A stretch of DNA of 64,000 bases from Apiosordaria backusii (lineage: Eukaryota; Ascomycota; Sordariomycetes; Sordariales; Lasiosphaeriaceae). Position 1 is the stretch's first letter. Each line of letters opens with the position of its first letter. The DNA lies in contig JAUKTV010000015.1 of assembly GCA_030549205.1 (NCBI GenBank), positions 372,001 to 436,000 of the forward strand, given 5' to 3'. The notes under the pieces are model-generated. The model had not been told where the DNA came from and did no database searches. It saw only the letters and a program-made list of their open reading frames with translations. Below are positions 11,624-23,343 of the stretch, piece after piece. The translations under genes were made by a program, and so were the position numbers.

Positions 11624-13551
11624 ATGGTTTACCTGGGTAGGCCCTCCAAGGGCTGTCAAATGTGTAGGACGAGAAGGATAAAGGTAACCTCTTTCCTATC
11701 ATGATACGGCTGTTGTTCTTCTAGGCGAAAATGCTGATGACCACATAAACCAGTGCGACGAAACAAAACCAACATGCAACCAGTGTTCCAAAGCCCGTCG
11801 ACAATGTCCGGGTTACAGAGACGAATTCGATTTGCTACTTCGAAACGAGAACCAGGCAGCAGCTAGGAGAGCACTGAAAGCCAACTCCACGACTGCTTCA
11901 GCCGCGAGTAGTAGCAAGAAGGTGGCAGTCCTGAAAGAATCACAGCCACACCCCCGCCAACAAGCCCTACAACTCTCAAGATCCCAGACAACGGCACTGA
12001 CCAACTCTCTGAGTATCCCAACCGAGGATCTCGCCACATGCCACTTCTTATCCAATTTTGTCCTGGTTCCTGGGCAAGAACAGCATTCGGCAAGGGGGTA
12101 CAACCACTTTTTGCTCCCCTTGCTACAGCAGTATTCGAATAGCGCGGACAGAGAAGGCAATATGCATCTTCAGCACGCGTTCAACGCATGTGCTTTGGCT
12201 TCGCTGGGGGAAAGATACGGGTCCCCTGGTCCTGGCCCCGGCCTAGGACGGATAACAACAGAAAAAGAAAAATATTCTCTACTTCAAAAGAGCGCCGCGG
12301 AGTACACGCTTGCCTTGAGAGCTACCAATGCCGCGCTTCGAGATCCGGTCCGGTGTAAAGAGGACGGGGTTCTGGCTGCTGTTTTGTTGCTAGGGATGTT
12401 CGAGGTATGCCTCACCCACCCACCCCCTATTCCAGTGAGACAGGAAGAAAAAAGGGGGCTAAACCAAGTGTGACCAGAACATAACCGCCAAACCAAACAC
12501 CGGTTCAGCTTGGGGTTCTCATGTTGAAGGCGCTGTCCAGCTCGTCAAAGCCCGGGGCAAGAAGCAGCTCCAGACAGAGTTAGGACTGCAGTTGTTTATT
12601 GTGGTGAGGACGCAGGTGGTATGTGTTCCCCTTTTTCTTGCTCTCTTTCTGGCCGTAATTAACACGCTGGAGATCATCCACAATCTCATAACCGCAAACG
12701 CTCCCGCCATGGGCGTCTCCTGGTGGATAAACGAGGAGGCAACCGCCGACCCAACGGCGACGGCCTGCCAGCGGCTTAACCTTGTCGCAGCCGAGCTCAG
12801 AAGCCAGGTTTACCACTTCCTCGCCGATCCTTTATCATACTCCTTATCGTCATCCATCGCTATAATCAAAAGTTTCCTCGCCCGGGCCCAGGCCCTCGAT
12901 TTTGAGACCGTCCAATGGTTATCCACGTTACCTCCCTCCTGGCGCCTCGAGTCCATCCCCTACTCTTCCTCCGATAACGAAAACATCTTCCCTGGTATCG
13001 TTGATATCTATCCGGATATGTGGACCGCAGCTATATACAACCTTGCTCGTACCACCCGGTTGGTCCTCATGTCTATTATCGTGCGGTGCGCTGCGTTTCT
13101 GGCTCGGCCGGGAGACTATAGAACCACGGCGGAGTATGCGTTTGCCTCGAGAACGGCGAGTGGCGTGGTAGCGGATGTGATTGGGAGTATACCGTTTCAT
13201 CTTGGACACCTTCCGCCACGGAGAGATATAAATGGGGACGTGAGAGAGAATAATAATAACGGGAGGGGGTTGGGGGGTTATTTCTTGACGTGGCCGCTGG
13301 CGTGTGTGGTTAGTCAGGATTATGTTAGTGATGCTCGTAAGTTATTCGCCGCTTTATGGGTCAGCCGAGAGGGGGAAAGAAAAGGTTGCTGATTTGAACT
13401 AAAAACAGAAAGAGAATATGTGAGAGGAAGGTTGAGGTATGTAGGGGATGAGCTTGGGATCAAATATGCGAGGATGATATCTCAGGTTTGTTTTCCCCGT
13501 GTGACCCTCTGGCAGAACTTGACCGCTGAGAGACAGGATAGCTCGAATTGA
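11624..13551 (+). CDS. Zn(II)2Cys6 transcription factor
   Basis: Six exons: 11624-11683, 11754-12404, 12478-12618, 12673-13336, 13409-13485, 13537-13551; about 535 aa. The N-terminus is a complete binuclear zinc cluster, C11-x2-C14-x6-C21-x6-C28-x2-C31-x6-C38, followed by PGYRDEFDLLLRNE, typical of the fungal DUF3468/Fungal_trans_2 class. A later block with AWGSHVEGAVQLVKARG and RTQVIIHNL is the family's effector region. Intron 2 was placed by family pattern: acceptor at 12477 restores NITAKPNTGSAWGSHVEG. The last exon is only four codons and a stop, so the 3' end is less sure. It is a nuclear DNA-binding regulator; its targets cannot be told from the neighbours, which are unrelated. Confidence 0.85.
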
Positions 13552-14069
13552 GGCTTCCAAGTATGCTTATCTATCGCGACGGGCAGTTTGCTGCAGCAGC
13601 TGCAAAAGCTTGCTATGAAAATGAAATTCAGGAGACGAACAGTACGGAGGGGACACCAACTTGTGCCGTTTCGCGCGGGGCTGGTTTTCAACCGAAGGAA
13701 TTGTGACAACAATGGAGAGGAAGCAGAGCATTGTTGCTGGCGATCGTGCGTGTGATTTGTTGGATTTGGGTGTATTAGATACTCTGGTGTACAAAGTAAC
13801 GTTGATATGCCCCCTGTATCCTCCAGCAGTAGAGGACACTGCCCACGCCTCTCGATGTGTTCAGTCAGCGTAACTGGTCTATGAAATAGTCATAACGGTC
13901 ATTGGGATCCTTCCACTTAATACCACACCAAACCAAGACTTGCGCCTGAATGTGTGCAACCGTCCTGTGTGACAAAAGGAAATCGAAGAAGACTCGTTTA
14001 GTTGCCGCCAATCTTGGGGCGTTTTTGCTTTGTGAGAAAGTTTCTACTTCAGGTGTCAGCAAAACCACT
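13552..14069. other. Convergent 3' intergenic region
   Basis: This lies between the ends of the Zn2Cys6 gene (+) and the small membrane-protein gene (-). Nothing recognisable; short open frames on both strands have no family features. Confidence 0.35.
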
Positions 14070-14463
14070 CTAGAAGTTAAACGAATGATCTAAATACCTC
14101 TTGCGCTTTGAGGTATCAATCGCATTCCCGCTCAGATCCCATGCCTTGACAAACCAACTCTGTGTGGCGTCCAGGTACGACTCGTCCTTGACATTCTTCA
14201 CATTAACACGAAGGCCGTCTTTGGTGAAGACCATATTCTTGTCGCCCATTTGCTTCTCGGCCTGGTCCTTGATCTTGACGAGGGAGACATAGATTTGGTA
14301 TCCAACCCAGGCTAGTACACCCAACACTGTAAGTGTGATGAACAACGGGATAAGCTGCCTGTTGGGGGTGGTTAGTTGGGAGCTTACTGTGTGAGGGAGA
14401 AGAAAAGTCAAACCTGGTGGCTGATGGTGGGGGAGGAGGAGCCTTTGTCTTGCCCCAAGCCAT
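14070..14463 (-). CDS. Small single-pass membrane protein of unknown function
   Basis: Two exons on the minus strand, 14463-14414 and 14358-14070, encode about 112 aa. The start MAWGKTKA is followed by a run of five prolines, then one strong transmembrane helix at roughly residues 18-40 (LIPLFITLTVLGVLAWVGYQIY). A hydrophilic domain of about 70 residues follows, containing KIKDQAEKQMG, FTKDGLRVNVKNV and QSWFVKAWDLSG. No residue pattern identifies an enzyme. The short tail and C-terminal domain could suit an organelle-membrane or ER protein. The intron is canonical (GTTTGA...CAACAG) and keeps frame. The stop at 14070 is the simplest model; a further 3' intron is possible. Confidence 0.7.
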
Positions 14464-15684
14464 GATGATAAGTAGTGAGGAGCCGAGAGCTGAGGTGTGA
14501 GGTCGCTTTCTGGAAAGTTGGGATAATGGTTTATTTAATTCGTCTAGCGACACACACGAAAAAAAGAGGTGATCGTAATTTTACTTTGGAGGTCTTGTCA
14601 AACGAGTTCAGATGGACAGCGTCATGTGGTAGTGTCGGGTTTGGTCACGGTCCGTGGACTGTGGTGGGATGCTGTACAATATGACTGCGCTTTGGTTCCC
14701 TATTTCAATCCCCCAAACGGACAACAGCCATTTTTCACCTGCAGGGCCGTTGCAAGACTGTGAGCCATTTCAACCAGTTGCAGATTGCTCCCAAGCTTGG
14801 TCAACCGGTAACCCATGTCGGCCATGCGGCACTGAGGAATAGCAGCTGAGTGCAGGTCCAACCAAGTGCTGGTTGGTGGCCTCGCAGAGTTGCCGTGTTG
14901 TCCGGCTTGTCGTTCTGCCGTGTCTGTTAGTGCAGCTCCAGCCTCGAGAGATGACGCCGCCATGTGGGGTCAATGTTCTACCCGGCGGGTACATCATCAA
15001 TGGAGGGGAAACCCCGCGGCTAATGGCATGCATCTATCGAGGGTCGCGATAAGCATCTACGAAACAAGTAGCTGGAGCTCTGTTATCCCGTTATTGTCAC
15101 CCATAAGCGTCTGGCTGCACCACGCAGACAAAAAAGTGATTAATTAAGCTACTGCATATCAGTTCCAGGTTTCTGGCACCACAACCGCGCAATGTTCATC
15201 TAGCTTGGCCATAGTTAACCCTGGCGAGAGAAATTAAACTGAATCCATCCCCAAGGTACATACCTTCACATTTGGCCCAAGCTCTCACCCAGAATCCCCA
15301 CAATTCCTACACATATCCCTGCCAAGAGCTTGTCTGTGGCTGGTGCCGCCATCGCTTCACCGCACACCGAGACGTTGAGGCCAGTCTGTCCCGTCTTCCC
15401 ACACAACCCCTCGCTGCCACAAGTGGACAAGTTCAGGCGACAGCTGTTCAGCCCGCATCCCACACATAACCCTGAGACACCGCCCGAAGGAGCTCTGCTC
15501 CACCAGCCACCACGCCTCACGACTGATGTCCGTCAGTCAACCGCCATTCTTGCCATCTTGCCAGGTTGCGCAAACCACCAAACTTACCTCGAAGTCGGCC
15601 GCCTCTTATTTCCCGTGCTGAGGCTGCACTGCCCGCGCCTCCATCATCACGACGCATCACTTCTGAAGTCGATTTTAGCACAGC
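14464..15684. promoter_or_regulatory. Divergent promoter, small membrane protein / sec24
   Basis: A 1.2-kb region between divergent starts. The half next to sec24 is pyrimidine-rich (many CCAC/CTC tracts), as is usual for fungal leaders. No coding region or repeat supported. Confidence 0.4.
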
Positions 15685-18652
15685 ATGTCTGCTGCCCCGA
15701 ACGACGGCTACGGCCAATATCCGCCTCAACATCCTGGCGACCAGCAGCAGCAACCTCCATATCCCGACCAAGGTTACGACAACGCAGCCTCGGCCGCACC
15801 GCACCCCGCCGATCACGGCAGAAAGAAGAAGAGACAATATGCAGCCAGCGCTTTCGACGTAGGCGTGGGGGGTAATGTCGTCGCCGGAGGCCCTGCCCCG
15901 GGGGCAGCTCCATATGGAGCTCCTCAAGCTGCTGTTCCAGCGTATGGAGGCTATCCGGCGCAACCAGATATTCAGCCAGCTGCCTACGGCGCTCAGCCTG
16001 CGCAGCCATATGGTCAGCCCGCCGTTGTCGGCGGCTATCAGGCCCCTGATCCCTACTATACATCGGCCGGAGCGGCCCCGGCACCGGGCGGTGTTGCCGG
16101 CCTAACTGCCGGCTTTCAGGGCATGAACCTTGGTGCTGGTGCTCCTGGTGGAATTCCACAGCAGCAGCCGCAACAGCTCCCCCCTCAGGCGAGAGCTGGC
16201 CCTCTGAACCAACTCTATCCGACCGATCTCCTCAACCAACCATTCAATGTGTCTGAGCTGGATCTTCCTCCTCCTCCCATCATCCTGCCTCCCAACGTAA
16301 GTATCGCGTTCAGTTTCTGGTGCCGCCTAAGAATACTAACGGATCTTCCAGGCGAGTGTCACCCCTTCCCCAGATGCGAATTGCCTCCCCAAGTACGTGC
16401 GATCCACGCTTAACGCTGTTCCAACGACACACAGTCTCCTCAAGAAGAGCAAACTTCCCTTCTCGCTGGTTATCCAACCCTACGCAGCTCTGCATGATCT
16501 TGATGATCCCGTGCCCGTTGTTCAAGATCAAGTCATCTCCCGCTGCCGGAGATGCAGATCCTATATCAACCCCTTCGTGACCTTCTTGGATCACGGCCAC
16601 CGGTGGCGATGCAACATGTGCAACCTCACCAACGACGTTCCTCAGGCTTTCGATTGGGATGCCGCCGCACAGAAGAGCGTGGACCGGTGGCAACGGCACG
16701 AACTGAACCATGCCGTGGTGGAGTTTGTCGCGCCTCAGGAATACATGGTTAGACCACCCCAGCCGCTCGTCTACCTGTTCCTGTTTGATGTGAGCTATGC
16801 TTCCGTCTCTAGCGGTCTCCTCGCCACGGCAGCCCGAACCATCCTTGCCAGCCTCGACAGAATACCGAATGCTGACCGCCGCACTCGTCTCGGCTTTATG
16901 GCGGTCGATTCGAGTCTGCACTACTTCTCGGTTCCCAAGGACACGGATGAAAACGGCGAAACGAGCATGCTCGTGGTTAGCGACCTTGATGAGCCCTTCC
17001 TTCCGGTTCCTGGCGAGTTACTGGTTCCCCTGACCGAGTCCCGCCGAAGCATTGAAAACTTCCTCACCAAGCTTCCCAAAATGTTTGAGCACAACCAGGA
17101 CAACGGTTCCTGTATGGGCTCTGCTCTTCGCGCCGGTGACAAGCTCATTTCTCCACTCGGCGGCAAGCTTGTGGTTTTGAGCGCATCCCTGCCCAATGTC
17201 GGACACGGCAAGCTCACAATGAGAGAGGACAAGAAGCTGCTGGGCACCTCTAAGGAGGGCTCTTTGCTTCAAACAGCAGCAACTTTCTACAAGTCCTTCG
17301 CGGTGGAATGCTCCAAAAACCAGGTTTCGATCGACATGTTCCTTTTCTCGTCGCAGTACCAAGATGTGGCCTCTCTGAGCAATCTCCCGAGATATACGGG
17401 CGGTCAGACGTGGTTCTATCCGGGGTGGAACGCTGGGCGCGCGGAGGACGCTATCAAGTTTGCCTCTGAGTTTAGCGACTATCTGTCTTCGGAGATCGGG
17501 CTGGAGGCGGTTCTTCGCGTTCGCGCTACTACCGGCTTGCGCATGAGTACGTTTTATGGCAACTTTTTCACCCGAAGCTCTGACTTGTGTGCTTTCCCGG
17601 CGTTCCCTCGCGATCAATGCTACGTGGTGGAGGTGGCCATCGATGAGAACTTGACCAAGGATGTCGTTTGCATGCAGACAGCCGTCCTGCATACCACTTG
17701 CAACGGGGAGCGCCGCATCCGTGTCATGACGCTCGCTCTGCCCACCACGACCAACCTTGCCGATGTGTACGCTTCGGCGGATCAGGCCGCCATCACGACA
17801 TACTATACCCACAAGGCTGTTGAGAGGGCATTGAGCAGTGGTTTGGATTCTGCGAGAGATTTACTGCAGAAAACGATCACGGACCTTCTCCAGACGTTCA
17901 AGAAGGAACTGGCAGGCGGCAGCATGGGCGGTGGACTTCAGTTCCCATCCAACTTGCGCGGTCTTCCAGCACTGTTCCTCGGCTTGATGAAGCACGTTGG
18001 CCTGAGGAAGTCGGCCCAAATCCCATCGGATTTGAGGTCGGCTGCACTCTGTCTTCTTTCTACCCTCCCAGTTCCTCTTTTGATGCAGTACATCTACCCC
18101 CGACTGTACTCACTTCATGACATGCCCGACAACGCGGGCATTCCGGACCCCGAAACCAGCCAGATCGTGCTCCCGCCCCCTCTCAACCTGTCATCAGAGA
18201 AGTTTGTCCCCTACGGTCTCTACCTGATTGATGACGGTCAAACACAATTCCTGTGGGTTGGTCGCGATGCGGTGCCCCAGCTTCTGGTTGATGTGTTTGA
18301 TGTTGCGGACCGGACGCAGCTCCAAATTGGCAAAGCCACACTCAAGGAACTGGACAATGATTTCAGTGAGCGGGTCCGAGCCGTGATTCAAAAGAGCCGG
18401 GATCACAAGTCCAAGGGCGTGGGAAGCATCATAGTTCCGCATCTGTACATTGTTCGCGAGGATGGCGAGCCTAGCTTGAAGCTGTGGGCCCAGACCTTGC
18501 TGGTAGAGGACCGGGCGGACCAAGGACTGAGCTATGTACAATGGATGGGTTCTTTGAGAGAAAAGGTATGAGTTCCCAGTTTGTTGGCTTGGGGCGTTCC
18601 GTCCAGTGCGAGAGGCTTTATTGCTAACGCCGGAGTCCAGGTTGTTCAATAA
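15685..18652 (+). CDS. sec24: COPII coat cargo-adaptor subunit Sec24
   Basis: Three exons, 15685-16296, 16352-18565 and 18641-18652, encode 945 aa, near the yeast length (926). The order is a disordered Pro/Gln/Gly/Tyr-rich N-terminus (about 1-190), a zinc finger C269-x2-C272-x18-C291-x2-C294, the vWA-like trunk (PLVYLFLFDVSYAS), beta-sandwich, helical part and a C-terminal gelsolin-like domain. Sec24 pairs with Sec23, binds export signals of cargo and forms the inner COPII layer on ER exit sites. Without the last intron the frame would stop two bases past the donor; splicing adds the conserved ending LREKVVQ, so a four-codon terminal exon (three residues and stop) is preferred. Confidence 0.96.
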
Positions 18653-20810
18653 TGGAAAGGCGATGTTGTTTGGGAGAAACCAAAGGCGCATCTGATGGGT
18701 GTTTTGCAGACCAGAAAGGCTAGAGAGAAGTTTTACGAGTTACATCAATGAAATAACAATTGCCAAACTTGCGGTATCGGGAGAGACTCGGAAGTGTGGT
18801 GGCGAGGAAGTCCGTCGGCTTATTGCGTAAGTATGTTCTTGCTTTGTTAAACTGGACCTGAAGAAGATGGCCAATGGTCTGCTTTGAAGGCCACAACTGG
18901 CCCATCGGAAGCACATCAGCCTCTCTCGGTACTACGTATGAGGTGAGTGCCGGAAGTTATATACAACCCTGGAACATATGGTGCCCAGAATAGCAGTACT
19001 CCACTGGGTCGCTTTTGTTGGCCACAAGGATACCTTTACTTTGCAGCTCTTGTGTCTCCTGTCGGTACAGCAGATACAAGGACGAACAGGAGCAATTTCA
19101 CATAGCCTGACAGAATAATATTTGAGCGATGATGACTGATCATGAGAACCGGCAATGAATCAAACAAAAGAGAGGGCGGTGCAAATGTTTGGTTGGAGCA
19201 CTGATCCCGATCACGATGATATGGAATGGAGCTAATGTTTCCAAACAGCCAAGACCAGAGACCAGGGCCCCACCCCACCTCCCGCCAAGCCATCATGAAA
19301 CCGTAGCCATTCGTTTGGGAGACATCACTGAGGTTGAGACACGCGCCGAAGGGGGTAACACTCAGCAGCCAGGCAAGATGAACACGAACAAAAGACCGAA
19401 CGAACGAAGGGTCTGTGTGAGAGACGATGTTCGGGACGAGAATGTGGATTGGAGGGGCCAGCAGTAATCAGTCAGAAAATAGGCGCCCAACGGGAAGGGC
19501 AAAAGAGAAGCTGAGTTGCGCCATTGGGCCGTTGTGGAAGCGTGGGTAGCGTGTGAAGCCCTTAGCATGCAAGCCCAGTGAACCTATCGTGCATAAGGTG
19601 AACGAGCAGATGCAGTGTGATTCATGAATGGGGGGTGATATGTGGTGGTGAGTCCCTGTGGTGTTTCTATATACGGACATGCCAACCACCAATCTTCAGG
19701 GCGCGCTATGCGATAAGATAAAAGCTGTTGTAAATCCGAAACAGCACATGCTCAGTCTCACCACTGCTCACCTGGTTTAAGCGCCGAGGGCCGGGAAGCT
19801 GATATGACGGATGAGCTGTTGAGTGTTGGAAGCTTCCACAGCTGTTTTTTTTGGGGCGGAGCACCAGGCGGCACAACGGCGGGTGATCGGGCGGCCATGT
19901 CAGGTCGGTGGTCGGGTCGTCTTCTGGACGTTGCGGTGCCCCTCCAGTTGAGGTGGTGGGGATTGCGACTCCCGATATCCGTAACGAAGTCAGGAAATCA
20001 AGGTGAAAAAGGAGGCGAGGCGAGGCTCCACGCAGGTTTCTCCATCAAGTTTGTTTGGCTTCCAGAAAAAAAGGAGAAGCTTCTCCTGGAAACCCTTTTA
20101 CCAGCGGCCGTCTCAGAGATGTTGCTGGTGACTTTGCGCAAAGGTGCTATCCAAGGCGGGACCGGCTTTCCCGCTGCAACCCGGCGTTTTGAAGCCAACC
20201 CTGACGGCTTCAAGCGAGTCCAAATCGGGATCCGAACAGACCTGGCCGCCCTCCAAAAGGGAAAAGCAGCCCAGACCACCTCCCTCTTCTTGGGCCCCTG
20301 GCGCCCCTGTCACCCACTCGAACAAGTCCACCGAAACGGGGCCAGACAGATGCTGAGATCCACGGCCCGGTGCTGGGCTGCCCTGTCGAGGTGAGCCTCT
20401 TGGTTGACTTGTAAAGTAGGTCAAGGTATGGGTTCCCGGTCGTCTCATTGCTGCGAAGCATGTAATTAACACCTCCCTCTCCCCTCGCCATCATCATCTG
20501 CATTTGACCTGCCTCGTCCCGTCTCTTCCTCCAAGTGTGTTCCTGTGTCCATACGCCAACGCCAAAGAAGGACTGGAAATAGTCAAGTAACAGCGACGTA
20601 ACTCGAGCTGTGCGTTTCATTCGCTAGCAGCCCGCCTGCCCGCCTTTCCCTCCGCAGTCCAGAAAGCGGGGCAATTCTGTCGCGCACCCTGTCGCAAGAG
20701 AGAACTCCCTTCCCCTCCTCCCTCTCGCTCTCTTTTTGCGCTCGTTGTTGTTGTTTGCTGTCGAAGCTTCTTCCCACCGACCGGCCATACAAGGCCGAAA
20801 CCCAGCAAAG

Positions 20811-21650
20811 GTACGTGTATTTTCTTGTGTTGAACGCTGCTGCTATGCTGCTGTGGTGGGCGCTTGTGCGCTCCCATTTTCCCAACCATCCCAACCATCC
20901 CAAGTTTTGCCCCCCCTTTGCCCCCCCTTTCACAAAATCAGAGAAAAACAGACTGCAGTGGTCTGGTGTCCCGCGAGAGAAGCAAATCATACGAAGCACG
21001 CACCGTCAGATACAATCACCAGCAAATATCCGAGAGTCCTCCTTCAACCTCGCCCCCGCACTATTGTATCAGGGGCGAAGGACAGCTTCGACGACGAGAG
21101 CCCAGGCGAGGTGTCTGATCGCCCGTCTTTCGGATACTGGTCCCCCCGGATAACCCCTGGACAACAAACACTCGAACTGAGCTTCTAGAAGTTATCCCTC
21201 TTGGATAGGAGCTGTTGCTCACTTCTGAGCCCAACCCCCGCGTCCCGCACCACCACGGTTGGTTCCTGTGGCAGCAAGAGAGCAGGGCTTCTGACACTTG
21301 ATCGCCAACACTTGACATCCACTCCCGTGTCTTCGTTGGTGTGTGCGCCTGTGGTGTGTGGTGGTGCCTGTGTCTTGCGTCCGCACGTTCTGTTGCCCCA
21401 CGATGGCGAGGGGGAGCTCTGCTGCTGGCAGGGGGCGCATTCCCCGTTGCTGTATCTACTTCTGGCAGCCGGGCCTCTCTTGGGTGTGAACGCTGCCGTG
21501 TGCCTGTACCTGACCACCCGAGCGCAACACAGCGATCACCCGTATCGGATCTCCTGCCGCCCGCACTTTTGGCTTTCTTATTTCTCGGGGAGTTTTGGTT
21601 GGTGTTTTGTCACGCAGCTGCTAACATGGCAATTGTTGCTCCTTGAATAG
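20811..21650 (+). other. mak-2: Probable 5'-UTR intron of mak-2
   Basis: A good donor (AAAG|GTACGT at 20811) is matched by a CTAAC branch site near 21620 and a TAG acceptor at 21650. The 840-nt length is far above the usual in this window. Transcript evidence is needed, but the splice signals are complete. Confidence 0.5.
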
Positions 21651-21890
21651 ACAGGACCTTTTATCCGAACTTCTTACCACTGCATCACCACCGACCGCCA
21701 TCACCTGCTTACTTCCACCCGCGCCACGAACAAAGAACTTAGCACCCAACTCCACGAGCTTACTGTTTCGGTTGCGATTTTCGAGCGGGTAAAAGTGACT
21801 TGTCACCTCGACTGTTAAAGAGAAGAAGAGCTGTTTGAGACAAGGTGTGTTCCGCTTCTCTTCCCTGCTCCACGAAATCAACGAGCTGAC

Positions 21891-21932
21891 ATGGCGATCG
21901 ATGACGATAGAAAAGGCAGCTTTTTTGCCTAG
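21891..21932 (+). promoter_or_regulatory. mak-2: uORF 1 in the mak-2 leader
   Basis: ATG at 21891 opens a 13-codon frame ending TAG at 21930-21932, about 170 bases before the main start. It sits between two copies of the 10-mer GGCGATCGAT (21893-21902 and 21932-21941). Confidence 0.45.
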
Positions 21933-22047
21933 GCGATCGATACGGAACATTCTTTCCTTTCAACTGCCTTCCATCCTTTCCGAGAGAGCTGGTCTATCAC
22001 ACCACTGGGTTGCTATCGAGACCAGCATCCCTTTCCACTGCCCCTAA
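21901..22047 (+). promoter_or_regulatory. mak-2: uORF 2 in the mak-2 leader, overlapping uORF 1
   Basis: A second ATG at 21901, in another frame, opens 48 codons ending TAA at 22045-22047, 54 bases before the main ATG. It shares ten codons' worth of sequence with uORF 1. These are the only ATGs between the inferred leader acceptor and the main start. Confidence 0.4.
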
Positions 22048-22101
22048 TCTCTGGGGAACTGTACAACACAAATATTCTCGCAACCGACTACCTAATCGAT
22101 C

Positions 22102-23343
22102 ATGAGTAACGCACAAGCTCGGGGCGGTGCCCGGAAAATCTCTTTCAATGTCAGCGAGCAGTATGACATCCAGGATGTTGTCGGTGAAGGCGCCTACGGT
22201 GTGGTGTGGTAAGTTTGCGACCTGGATCACCCTAACATAGATCACGAATCTGACGCTCTCAATAGCTCGGCCATTCACAAGCCTTCGGGCCAAAAGGTCG
22301 CCATCAAGAAGATCACCCCCTTCGATCACTCCATGTTCTGCTTGCGGACGCTGCGCGAAATGAAGCTCCTCCGGTACTTCAACCATGAAAATATTATCTC
22401 CATTCTCGACATTCAGAAGCCTCGAAGCTACGAGTCGTTTAACGAGGTCTACCTCATTCAGGTATGGACTGTTCTGTGGAAAATGTTGCGTTCATATGTC
22501 CGGTGCTAACAGTATGAAACTGCAGGAGTTGATGGAAACCGATATGCACCGTGTTATCCGCACACAGGAGCTTTCGGACGATCACTGCCAGTACTTCATC
22601 TACCAAACATTGCGTGCCCTCAAGGCTATGCACTCTGCCAACGTTCTCCACCGTGATCTGAAGCCCTCCAACTTGCTTCTCAACGCCAACTGCGATCTCA
22701 AAGTGTGTGATTTTGGTTTGGCTCGGTCAGCAGCGTCACAGGAGGACAACTCGGGCTTCATGACAGAATACGTCGCTACCCGTTGGTACCGTGCGCCTGA
22801 GATCATGTTGACCTTCAAGGAGTACACCAAGGCCATTGACGTCTGGTCGGTGGGCTGCATTCTCGCCGAGATGCTCAGCGGCAAACCCCTCTTCCCGGGC
22901 AAGGACTGTAAGTTTTCCAACAGCCGAAGACCTTTGGTGAATCAGTACTAAACGATCCATCTTCAGACCACCACCAGCTCACCCTCATCCTCGACGTCCT
23001 CGGCACGCCAACAATGGAGGACTACTACGGCATCAAGTCGAGACGCGCGCGCGAGTACATCCGGTCGCTCCCCTTCAAGAAGAAGGTGCCCTTCCGGACT
23101 CTGTTCCCCAGCACGTCGGACATGGCCCTCGACCTCCTCGAGAAGCTGCTCGCCTTCAACCCCGTCAAGCGCATCACGGTCGAGGAGGCGCTCAAGCACC
23201 CATACCTCGAGCCGTACCACGACCCCGAGGACGAGCCGACGGCCCCGCCAATCCCCGAGGAGTTCTTTGACTTTGACAAGCACAAGGACAACCTGAGCAA
23301 GGAGCAGCTCAAGCAGCTGATTTACCAGGAGATTATGAGATAA
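22102..23343 (+). CDS. mak-2: Fus3/Kss1-class MAP kinase (MAK-2 / PMK1)
   Basis: Four exons: 22102-22208, 22266-22461, 22526-22907, 22967-23343; 353 aa. It is a complete kinase: Gly loop G28-E-G-A-Y-G, Lys50 of VAIKK, HRD at 143-145 within HRDLKPSN, DFG at 163-165, activation lip T181-E-Y183, and the ERK common-docking region near the C-terminus (YHDPEDEPTA). The TEY lip and the overall sequence match the pheromone/infection MAPK class (yeast Fus3/Kss1, Neurospora MAK-2, Magnaporthe PMK1). It acts downstream of Ste11/Ste7-type kinases and upstream of Ste12 in cell fusion, mating and host-related development, moving between cytoplasm and nucleus. All splice junctions are canonical. Confidence 0.97.

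Larger units (their letters stand above)
18653..22101. promoter_or_regulatory. sec24 3' end, long promoter and leader of mak-2
   Basis: A gene-free 3.4 kb. The first 2 kb shows no coding evidence. Around 20700-20745 the plus strand turns strongly C/T-rich, a common mark just before fungal transcription starts. From there on it reads as the mak-2 leader: a likely leader exon to 20810, an intron 20811-21650, then leader with two uORFs. Tandem CCCAACCAT (20881-20898) and C7-tract repeats lie inside the intron. Confidence 0.45.

Noticed and set aside
19804..20394. 196-codon open frame between sec24 and mak-2
   Set aside because: No domain, low-complexity mix and opposing frames equally open; best read as non-coding upstream sequence of mak-2.
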